In this document: positions 45,773 to 52,665 of the stretch, one piece after another
Position numbering within the stretch: the stretch's first letter is position 1
Layout: each line of letters starts with the position of its first letter
Source: Campylobacter massiliensis
GTDB taxonomy: Bacteria > Campylobacterota > Campylobacteria > Campylobacterales > Campylobacteraceae
Reading direction: 5' to 3'
DNA: 64,000 bases
NCBI RefSeq assembly: GCF_014253065.1
Contig: NZ_JACLZK010000001.1
Span: 62,001 to 126,000, forward strand
Notes under the pieces: generated by a model
What the model was told of the DNA's origin: nothing
The model's database searches: none
Seen by the model: the letters and a program-made list of their open reading frames with translations, nothing else
Made by a program: the position numbers and the translations under genes

Positions 45773-47167
45773 ATGGCTGCTACAGGTATTATTATCGGCA
45801 CGGTAGTACTGTTTATCGTGGGCTGGGCGATAGTGCGGGGTAAGTACGCGCCGCTCGTGCTTTTTCTTTCGGGCGTTTTTATGTTGATTTGCTCGGTCGC
45901 GCTAGGCACGGGGAATTTTATGCCCAAACAGGCCGTAGCGACGGGCAACGCCTACCTAAATATCATCGAGTTTATACGATATATGTTCTCAAACAGATTT
46001 GCAAATTTAGGCCTTATCATCATGTTTATGGTGGGTTTTGCGAGCTATATGACGCATATCGGCGCGAACCACGCTTTCGTTTCTATCGCTACGAAGCGCT
46101 TTGCTAGGATCAAAAACCCATACGTCATGGTATTCGTCGCCTTTGCGGTGGCTAAGCTCATCAGTATGGTTATCACTAGCGCGGTAGGGCTTGGCGTGCT
46201 ATGTCTTGCGCTACTAGGACCCGTGCTCATCTCCCTTGGGCTAAACAAGCTCACCGTAGGCTCGATCTGCGCGATGTCGGGAGCCGCCTCGATGGTGCTC
46301 ATCGGCGCATCGACGGCCGCCGCGGCGAAGGCTACGCAGCTTAGTATCCTTGACTATGTTTTCGTCTATAAAATTCCGGCCGCGCTTCCGACCTCGATCG
46401 TGATGGGTATCGCACTCGTTTTTTGGAACAGGTATCTGGATAAAAAAGAGGGCTGGGTATGCAGCGAGCACGTGGGCGAAGTGATGGAATTTGACGGCGC
46501 AGTGCAAAATCCCGAGGCCGCCGCGCCTAAAATTTACGCGATACTGCCGTTTTTACCGATGATTTTGGTGGTCGTATTTTCGCAGTACTGTATCGCCTCT
46601 ATCAAGCTTGACATCTCGGCGATCATCATCCTATCAGTCGTCATCGCGATGCTTTTTGAAGCGGTCAGGCATAGGTTTAAATTTGACCCGATTGCCGAGG
46701 GGGTCAAGGTGTTTTTCCAAGCGATGGGCAAGAGCCTAAGCGGCGTCGTAATCCTTATCATCGCAGCGGGCGTATTTGCAGAAGGCTTTAAGGCTCTAGG
46801 TATGCTCGATAGTATCGTCAAGCTCGCAAATTCGCTAGGATTTGGCGGCTTTGGCATGTCGGTGCTTTTCGTCGTCATCACGACGCTTGTTACGATCATC
46901 TCTGGCTCAAACGGCGCGAGCTTCTACCCGCTCATCGAGATGGTGCCGCATATCGCGGCTAAACTAAACGTGAGCTCCGTGATGCTCGTGCTACCGATGC
47001 ACCAGGCCTCGACTATCGCTCGCCCTCTATCGCCCGTCGCAGGCGTGGTCGTCGCGATAGCGGGCATGCTAAAGTGCAGTCCGCTCGATATCGTCAAACG
47101 CTGCAGCGTGCCGGCGGTCTTGGGACTCGTTAGTCACCATATTTTCGTATTTTTACTCTCGTTGTGA
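45773..47167 (+). CDS. DcuC-family anaerobic C4-dicarboxylate transporter
   Basis: 464 residues with about twelve membrane segments. The DcuC signatures include 'GFASYMTHIGANHAFVSIATKRF', 'GLGVLCLALLGPVLISLGL', 'GASTAAAAKATQ' and 'GSNGASFYPLIEMVPHIA', with the late 'MHQASTIARPLSPVAGVVVAIAG'. DcuC proteins export succinate or exchange C4-dicarboxylates under anaerobic conditions, which suits fumarate respiration. It overlaps a GTG codon of the next frame, and the peptidase gene follows directly, perhaps cotranscribed. Confidence 0.87.
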   Translation: MAATGIIIGTVVLFIVGWAIVRGKYAPLVLFLSGVFMLICSVALGTGNFMPKQAVATGNAYLNIIEFIRYMFSNRFANLGLIIMFMVGFASYMTHIGANHAFVSIATKRFARIKNPYVMVFVAFAVAKLISMVITSAVGLGVLCLALLGPVLISLGLNKLTVGSICAMSGAASMVLIGASTAAAAKATQLSILDYVFVYKIPAALPTSIVMGIALVFWNRYLDKKEGWVCSEHVGEVMEFDGAVQNPEAAAPKIYAILPFLPMILVVVFSQYCIASIKLDISAIIILSVVIAMLFEAVRHRFKFDPIAEGVKVFFQAMGKSLSGVVILIIAAGVFAEGFKALGMLDSIVKLANSLGFGGFGMSVLFVVITTLVTIISGSNGASFYPLIEMVPHIAAKLNVSSVMLVLPMHQASTIARPLSPVAGVVVAIAGMLKCSPLDIVKRCSVPAVLGLVSHHIFVFLLSL

Positions 47168-47175
47168 GGCGTAAA

Positions 47176-48963
47176 ATGGAGCTTCCTAGATGGACGTTTG
47201 AGGACGCGTACGGCGACTTTGACGATGCGAGATTTACGGATGCGCTGTCAAATTTGGACGAAATTTTAGGCGAGATAGAAGGGCTGCTGGGCTCTAGCGG
47301 CGGGCTAAATTTGCTGATAGACGCGTACGAGCGCGGATTTGAGGCGGCAAACTCCTTGCTCGCGTTTTGCCGCTGCAAATCAAGCGACGACACCAAAGAC
47401 GAGCGAGCAGGCGCGGCCGAGGCGAAAATCAGAGAGAAATTTTTGCGCCTTGAGCGGATCAAAGAGATTATTTTTGAAAAGATGGACGCACTAGATCCCT
47501 CCGATACCGCGCGCCAAACACAGGAGTTTGCGCGGATAAAATTTCTTTACGACGAGCGCAAAAGTAGCTGGCGGGCAAGATTTGACGCAAAGGAGCGTAA
47601 AATTTACGAGGATACGGCGGCTAGCAGTTTTGCTCCGCTTTACGGCGTATTTAGGCATCTAAACAACCTCATCGCCGTGCAGGCTACGGATAAAAACGGC
47701 GTAAAAAGCGTCTATAATCTCTCAAAATGCGCGGGCATTTTAAAGGGCTCGCCCGATGCGGCGCTGCGAAAGAGCGTGTTTGAGGGGCTATCGGAGCATT
47801 ACGGTAAGCACGCGAGCTTGTACGCCGACGTTTTAAATTTGCTTCAGGGCTTTAGGTTGGGCGAATTTAGGGCGGCGGGGACGGATATCCTAACGCCTAG
47901 CCTACAGCAAAACAAGATCAGCGAGCAGGCCGTAACGGCGATGTTTGCGGCGCTAGATCGCAGATCGGACAAGATCAGAGAGTGCGTGAGCCTGCGCGCG
48001 AAGTATTTTCCGCAGGGTAAAATTTACGCCCGAGATCTACTCGCGCCGTCTCCGTTTGCTAGCGCTGAGGAGATCCCGTACGAGCGGGCGATAGAGACGA
48101 CATGCGAGGCTCTGGGCGAGGTTGGCGAGGAGATACCCGAGTTTATCAAAATGATGCTGCAGAAAAACTGGATCGAGGCGCAGGTGCGCGAAAACAAAGC
48201 AGGCGGCGCGTTTTATACGAGATTTGATAAATTTCGGCAACCGCGCGTGTTTTCTAGCTACATGGGCACGCAGGCGCATATGATCCAGCAGGCGCACGAG
48301 CTCGGACACGCGTGGCACTACTGGATCATGCGCGATCTGCCCGCGCTGCACACGCAGTTTCCTATGACGCTAGCCGAGGCTGCGAGCACCTTTAACGAAG
48401 CCGTACTGCGAAACTATCTGCGAAAAAACAGCTCGGATAAAAATTTACTCTTTGACATCTTGTGGCAGGAGCTAAAATCTGCGGCAAATTTCATGCTGCA
48501 CATCGGCGTAAGGTTTGATTTTGAGATCGCTTTTTTAAAGGCTAGGCAGAAGGGCGCGGTCGGCGCGTCGCAGATAGAGGAGCTCATGCAAAAGGCGTGG
48601 CGTGGACGCTACGGCGATACGACGCAGGACGCGGAGGGCTTTTTGCCGTATTTTAAGCTGCATTTTTACAAAACCGATCAATACATCTACAACTACCCCT
48701 ACACCGTCGGCTACCTGCTCTCGCAGTTTTTGCTGGGCGAGTTTAGGCGCGCTGGCGATAAATTTATCGGCGCATACAAGGCGTTTTTGCGCGAGTGCGG
48801 CGTGATGAGCGTCGAAGCTCTGCTACAAAAGCACTTCGGCAAAGACGCGCGAACGCTGGAGTTTTGGCTCGAGTGCGTCGATAATGCGCTAATTTATGCT
48901 GACGAGTTTAAGCGGCTCGAAAAGCAGATGGAGTTTGATAAGACGGCAAAATCGGGCGGGTAA
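47176..48963 (+). CDS. pepF: M3-family oligoendopeptidase F
   Basis: 595 residues from the ATG at 47176. A GTG at 47164 is in frame, but GTGAGG there more likely serves as the ribosome binding site. The zinc site is 'HELGHAWHYW' (His374, Glu375, His378), with the third ligand Glu expected in 'LAEAASTFNEAVL'. Upstream, 'QPRVFSSYMGTQAHMIQQ' is typical of PepF. It is a cytoplasmic metallopeptidase that degrades oligopeptides of about 7-17 residues, useful in an amino-acid-fermenting or -respiring organism. A long hairpin follows the stop. Confidence 0.9.
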   Translation: MELPRWTFEDAYGDFDDARFTDALSNLDEILGEIEGLLGSSGGLNLLIDAYERGFEAANSLLAFCRCKSSDDTKDERAGAAEAKIREKFLRLERIKEIIFEKMDALDPSDTARQTQEFARIKFLYDERKSSWRARFDAKERKIYEDTAASSFAPLYGVFRHLNNLIAVQATDKNGVKSVYNLSKCAGILKGSPDAALRKSVFEGLSEHYGKHASLYADVLNLLQGFRLGEFRAAGTDILTPSLQQNKISEQAVTAMFAALDRRSDKIRECVSLRAKYFPQGKIYARDLLAPSPFASAEEIPYERAIETTCEALGEVGEEIPEFIKMMLQKNWIEAQVRENKAGGAFYTRFDKFRQPRVFSSYMGTQAHMIQQAHELGHAWHYWIMRDLPALHTQFPMTLAEAASTFNEAVLRNYLRKNSSDKNLLFDILWQELKSAANFMLHIGVRFDFEIAFLKARQKGAVGASQIEELMQKAWRGRYGDTTQDAEGFLPYFKLHFYKTDQYIYNYPYTVGYLLSQFLLGEFRRAGDKFIGAYKAFLRECGVMSVEALLQKHFGKDARTLEFWLECVDNALIYADEFKRLEKQMEFDKTAKSGG

Positions 48964-48999
48964 ATTTGAACCCGAATTTGATTTATTTTCTGCCAAATT

Positions 49000-49030
49000 T
49001 AAGAGCAAAACGTTGAGCTTTTTGCTCTTA
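49000..49030 (+). terminator. Perfect hairpin after pepF
   Basis: TAAGAGCAAAA (49000-49010) pairs perfectly with TTTTGCTCTTA (49020-49030) around a 9-base loop. It can end pepF transcription, and the A/T-rich arm gives a T run within the stem. Confidence 0.65.
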
Positions 49031-49150
49031 CTGCCTCAATGAGATGTTCTCAAATTTGAGCGCCGTTTCTTGATCCTAAAAGATAAATGAGTAAGTCAAA
49101 TTTAAAATTTCCTCACAAAATTTGACATGCGTTACAAATTTGCACTTAAC

Positions 49151-49165
49151 TGATAACAACTATCA
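49151..49165. promoter_or_regulatory. Fur-box-like dyad upstream of the flavodoxin operon
   Basis: TGATAACAACTATCA has 5-base inverted ends (TGATA/TATCA) and agrees at 12 of 15 positions with the Campylobacter Fur-box form TGATAATTATTATCA as I recall it. It is 30 bases upstream of a perfect TATAAT (49196-49201), a position suited to repression. Flavodoxin often replaces ferredoxin in low iron, which makes Fur control plausible. Confidence 0.5.
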
Positions 49166-49195
49166 TAACTAAGCTATTTTTTAGCTAATCTATTT

Positions 49196-49201
49196 TATAA
49201 T
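49196..49201 (+). promoter_or_regulatory. -10 box of the DUF2325-unknown-flavodoxin operon
   Basis: A perfect TATAAT lies 29 bases upstream of the DUF2325 start, followed by an AGGAG ribosome binding site. Confidence 0.55.
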
Positions 49202-49230
49202 AATCACAATCAAATAAACAGGAGCCCAAA

Positions 49231-49551
49231 ATGTCAGTTTTAGTTATCGGAGCCGACGAGATAACGCCTATAAAAGCGGTCCTAAAAGACCTCGGCGCAG
49301 AAGCGATCGAGCACTGGGACGCGCGCAACGAAAACCGCGTAAATCGCAAACCGATCCCGCAAGATACCGAGTGCGTCGTGATGTTAACCAGTTTTTTAAA
49401 CCACAACACGATGAAAACGATAAAAAACCAAGCCAAAAAGCGCAATATCCCGATCGTCTGCGCCAAAAGAAGCGTCAGCTGCGTGTTTAGCGAGTATTGC
49501 AAAGTCTTTGGGCTAGATAAGGAATTTGGATGCTGCAAGGTAAAAGACTAA
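49231..49551 (+). CDS. DUF2325 family protein
   Basis: 106 residues with a Rossmann-like start ('MSVLVIGADEITPIKAVLKDLGAEAIEHWDARN') and a second half ('VVMLTSFLNHNTMKTIKNQAKKRNIPIVCAKRSVSC') typical of DUF2325, a small cytoplasmic family of unknown function. Cys residues cluster at the C-terminus (SCVFSEYCK..GCC), which might bind metal. First gene of a three-gene unit ending in flavodoxin; C. jejuni has a similar trio near katA. Confidence 0.8.
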   Translation: MSVLVIGADEITPIKAVLKDLGAEAIEHWDARNENRVNRKPIPQDTECVVMLTSFLNHNTMKTIKNQAKKRNIPIVCAKRSVSCVFSEYCKVFGLDKEFGCCKVKD

Positions 49552-49554
49552 TAG

Positions 49555-50271
49555 ATGAAATTCGGCTTTTTATCAGGTATTGGAGAAATAACTCCAAGTA
49601 TTTTTTCAGGGCTTGACGCGGTAAATAAAGCCCGAATTTTTATAAATTTATATAACTGTTGCGCAGGTCGCGAGCTAAAAATTCCTCTTATTTATGCGTA
49701 TTCGGGCTTAAATTTGGAGGAAATTTTTCTAAAGCGCATAGAGGATCTATGCGAGTTTAAAAATCCTAGCCAAAGTAAAATTTCAAGCTTTTGTATCGCC
49801 TCAAACGCCGTCATCTGCGCCTATAAAACGGGCAAATTTGACGCCGTTCCGCCGCTAGCCGTCTCTCCCAAGCACCCAGCCGCCAAGCTAATCCTCATGC
49901 TAAAATCCCAAAACGGAATTTGTTTTGACGCGGACATAATGTTTTCTCAGTTTGTTTATGATAAAATACGCGCCAAACATTTTGATAAAAACGTTTATTT
50001 TCAAGACGGGATTATCTTTGCCGAGCAGGGCGGGCGCAAGCTTTTCGGCGTTATGCCGTGCTTTAAGGAGATAACCAAAGAGCGGTTTCATCTGGCTAAC
50101 TGCGAGATCGCTAGGGGCTTTGAGGCGCTTAGCGGCGGAGAGTTTGACAGGATGTTCATCGTAGCTCCGAGAAATGCGAATTTCTCGCGCTACATCGAGG
50201 TTAAACGGGAGTGCGGATGCGGCGGATCGCTGCGACTGGTGCCCTACACGATAAGTCATCATATTTTTTAA
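49555..50271 (+). CDS. Conserved hypothetical protein between DUF2325 and flavodoxin genes
   Basis: 238 residues, soluble, no signal peptide. I do not recognise a domain. Cys residues are prominent ('NCCAGREL', 'ECGCGGS' near the C-terminus), and 'VSPKHPAAKLILMLKSQNG' and 'HISHHIF'-like His-rich ends are notable. The gene lies 3 bases after the DUF2325 gene and 11 bases before fldA, so it is cotranscribed with a flavodoxin. A role in iron-sulfur or redox metabolism is possible from context only. Confidence 0.75.
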   Translation: MKFGFLSGIGEITPSIFSGLDAVNKARIFINLYNCCAGRELKIPLIYAYSGLNLEEIFLKRIEDLCEFKNPSQSKISSFCIASNAVICAYKTGKFDAVPPLAVSPKHPAAKLILMLKSQNGICFDADIMFSQFVYDKIRAKHFDKNVYFQDGIIFAEQGGRKLFGVMPCFKEITKERFHLANCEIARGFEALSGGEFDRMFIVAPRNANFSRYIEVKRECGCGGSLRLVPYTISHHIF

Positions 50272-50282
50272 AGGAAATTTAA

Positions 50283-50774
50283 ATGATAGGTATCATTTTT
50301 GGAAGCAGTATGGGAAATACTGAGGAGGCGGCGAGCTTTTTAGCCGAGAATTTGGGGCTAGAAAACGAGCTTTTAAACATAGCAAACTGCGACGCGGCTA
50401 AGCTAAACGGCTTTGACAAGCTAATTTTAGGCGTTTCTACCTGGGGTACAGGCGACCTTCAAGACGACTGGGATGCGTTTGATTTTGGCGGACTAAAGCT
50501 TAGCGGTAAGACGGTTGCGATATTTGGCACGGGCGATGCCGAGAGCTATGCGGATAGCTTTTGCGGCGCGATGGGCAAGCTATACGACGAGGTCGTAAAA
50601 GCTGGCGCAAACGTCGTGGGCGCAGTATCCGTGGATGGATATAAATTTGACGAATCAGAAGCCGTAAGAGACGGTAAATTCGTCGGTCTGCCTCTTGATG
50701 CGGACAACGAAAGCGAAAAAACCGAGCCTAGAATCAGCGCTTGGATAGAGCAGATTAAACCTCATTTTGCTTAA
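50283..50774 (+). CDS. fldA: Flavodoxin
   Basis: 163 residues, a short-to-long chain flavodoxin. The FMN phosphate loop is 'GSSMGNTEEAA', and the isoalloxazine loops are 'STWGTGDLQDDW' and 'GTGDAESYADSFCGAM'. It carries single electrons at low potential, in this group from POR to downstream acceptors, and is essential in Helicobacter. It has an AAGGA ribosome binding site and is followed by a strong terminator. Confidence 0.95.
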   Translation: MIGIIFGSSMGNTEEAASFLAENLGLENELLNIANCDAAKLNGFDKLILGVSTWGTGDLQDDWDAFDFGGLKLSGKTVAIFGTGDAESYADSFCGAMGKLYDEVVKAGANVVGAVSVDGYKFDESEAVRDGKFVGLPLDADNESEKTEPRISAWIEQIKPHFA

Positions 50775-50790
50775 AATTTAATACTTCTAG

Positions 50791-50812
50791 TCGGGCTTTT
50801 TGCCCGATTTTT
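50791..50812 (+). terminator. Rho-independent terminator of fldA
   Basis: TCGGGC pairs with GCCCGA around a TTTTT loop and is followed by TTTTT; it begins 17 bases after the stop codon. This is the clearest intrinsic terminator in the window. Confidence 0.9.
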
Positions 50813-51024
50813 CTTTCAAATTTAACTCTTTTTTATATCAAATTTGACTTTGTCGTGCTACAGCATTAAAGCGATTTTAGCGTGCGGCGGCTGCGCAAAT
50901 TTTATCAAGACCGCTTCATGGCTAGCCGAGCTAATGCCGGCTTTTAATCAACTCAAATTTGAGCTAAAATTTAGCAAATTTAGCTAAAATCACGCCGAAT
51001 TTATGTTAAAAATAAGGAGAAAAT

Positions 51025-51540
51025 ATGCCTCTACTAGATAGTTTTTGCGTCGATCACGTGAGGATGAACGCGCCCGGCGTACGCTTGGCAAAGACGATGA
51101 AAACGCCAAAAGGCGACGATATAAGCGTGTTTGATTTGCGTTTTTGCAAGCCAAACGAAGAAATCCTGCCCGAAAAAGGCATCCACACGCTAGAGCATCT
51201 GTTTGCGGGATTTATGCGAGATCATTTAAACGGCAAGGGCGTTGAAATCATCGATATCTCGCCGATGGGCTGCAGAACGGGCTTTTATATGAGCGTGATC
51301 GGCGTGCCGAGCAAGGAGGCGGTCAAGGCCGCGTGGACGGCGTCGATGAGGGATATCCTGGGCGTCAAAAATCAAGAAGACATCCCTGAGCTCAATAAAT
51401 ATCAGTGCGGCACGTACAAGATGCATTCGCTTGACGAAGCGCACGCGATCGCAAGCAAAATTTTAGAGCGCGGACTAGTCACGATAGATAACGAAGAGAT
51501 CGCGCTAGACGTCGCTGCGATGGGGCTTAAAAAGCACTAA
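51025..51540 (+). CDS. luxS: S-ribosylhomocysteine lyase (LuxS)
   Basis: 171 residues. The metal site is His54, His58 ('HTLEHL', with catalytic Glu57) and Cys128 in '[14 protein letters not shown]'. Cys83 in 'MGCRTGFYM' is the second catalytic residue. It cleaves S-ribosylhomocysteine to homocysteine and DPD, the precursor of AI-2, in the activated methyl cycle. It has an AAGGAG ribosome binding site and appears monocistronic with its own terminator. Confidence 0.97.
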   Translation: MPLLDSFCVDHVRMNAPGVRLAKTMKTPKGDDISVFDLRFCKPNEEILPEKGIHTLEHLFAGFMRDHLNGKGVEIIDISPMGCRTGFYMSVIGVPSKEAVKAAWTASMRDILGVKNQEDIPELNKYQCGTYKMHSLDEAHAIASKILERGLVTIDNEEIALDVAAMGLKKH

Positions 51541-51555
51541 TCGCTCGTTAAATTT

Positions 51556-51577
51556 AGCCGCCGTTCGTGCGGCTTTT
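51556..51577 (+). terminator. Rho-independent terminator of luxS
   Basis: AGCCGC (51556-51561) pairs with GCGGCT (51569-51574), followed by TTT. It begins 16 bases after the luxS stop. Confidence 0.8.
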
Positions 51578-51687
51578 ACTCTCGCGGCAAATTTGGGCAA
51601 AGCTCAAATTTGGCCCAGTTTGCCGCACTCTTACTTCAAATTTTGCTGTTTTAATATACAAAACCCGCTTCGTAATAAAATATAGCG

Positions 51688-51722
51688 ATGTAATTTTAAG
51701 CCGTAAATTTATAAAATTACAT
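51688..51722. promoter_or_regulatory. Inverted repeat upstream of the TorA-family operon
   Basis: ATGTAATTTTA (51688-51698) and TAAAATTACAT (51712-51722) are perfect 11-base arms 13 bases apart, ending 25 bases before the cytochrome start. It may be an operator of a regulator that controls the oxide reductase, or a leader hairpin. Confidence 0.45.
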
Positions 51723-51747
51723 TAATAATTTTTCTTAAGGAAGTGCG

Positions 51748-52323
51748 ATGAAAAGTTTTAAATTCGTTTTGATCGCGGCCTGTGCGGCGGCGATAAGCTT
51801 AAACGCCGAGGTTTTGACAAAGACGACCGATATATCGCTAGGTGGTAAAAAGGTCGGCAAGATCGAGGTTTTAACGCCGGTCGAGGTTGTCTCCAAAGAC
51901 GGCGCAAAGGCCAAAATAAAAGTAAAAGGCGCCGTTTCGGCAAACTACCTGGCTCAGATACAGCGAAGCGTCAAAAACGCCGAAATTTTCACGATTTTTG
52001 ATACCGAGAGCGAGACTAATTTTAAGAAAATAAAAGAGGTCGAGGACGACTACGGCGAGCTTTGGTATGAGGTCGAGGGCACGTACGAAGTCGCCGCAGA
52101 CGCGCTAGGTAGCGACGCAAACGCGCTATACAAACAGGCTCAGCAAAAGTACGAGGAGACCTGCTCGGCGTGCCACCGCTTGCACGAGCCAAACAGCTTT
52201 ACGGCGGCTCAGTGGCCGGCAAATTTGCAGTCGATGATCGATACGAACTACGTCGCGCTAGAGGAGACGGAGCTAAATTTGATCGTTAAATATCTGCAGC
52301 ATAACGCAAAAGCCGTAGAATAG
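51748..52323 (+). CDS. Periplasmic monohaem cytochrome c partner of the TorA-like reductase
   Basis: 191 residues with a Sec signal peptide (about 1-20). An N-terminal beta-rich region ('TTDISLGGKKVGKIEVLTPVEVVSKDGAKAKIKVKG') resembles an SH3-like domain, and a C-terminal cytochrome domain has 'CSACH' (about 147-151) plus 'PNSFTAAQWPANLQSMI', the partner-cytochrome signature seen in TorC C-terminal domains. It feeds electrons to the molybdoenzyme encoded next. This pair matches Cj0265c-Cj0264c in order and architecture. Confidence 0.85.
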   Translation: MKSFKFVLIAACAAAISLNAEVLTKTTDISLGGKKVGKIEVLTPVEVVSKDGAKAKIKVKGAVSANYLAQIQRSVKNAEIFTIFDTESETNFKKIKEVEDDYGELWYEVEGTYEVAADALGSDANALYKQAQQKYEETCSACHRLHEPNSFTAAQWPANLQSMIDTNYVALEETELNLIVKYLQHNAKAVE

Positions 52324-52665
52324 GGCTTTGGTGCGCCTAGCGCCTAGCTAAATTTGCTCGTCGCTTGAAGCGTAAAATTTAGCGGCGTTTGTTCTTTAAA
52401 TTTGGATTTTATGTTTTACGGCGGCAAATTTAACGCTACCGGCTTAAATTTGCGGCGTCTTGCTTGCCAAAGAGCTGCGTTACAAAAAAAGCGAGCGCCG
52501 CTAATAAAATATAGTTTTAAAAGTAAATAACGGAAAACGAGTTGCCTAATCGCGTCGGTGCCGCGAGTGTCGGCGATTTGGCTTTGCTTGGGTCTGCGAC
52601 TTCGCGACTGCAAGCGTAAGGCGCGGGGGCTTGCTCCTGCGAGAATTAAAATAAGGGAGAAACCG
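52324..52665. other. Spacer between the cytochrome and TorA-like genes
   Basis: About 340 bases with no supported ORF. The reading frame of the reductase extends back to 52558, but without a ribosome binding site and with an Arg-rich, unlikely protein, so it is treated as non-coding. Whether the two genes share a transcript is unclear given this gap. Confidence 0.5.
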
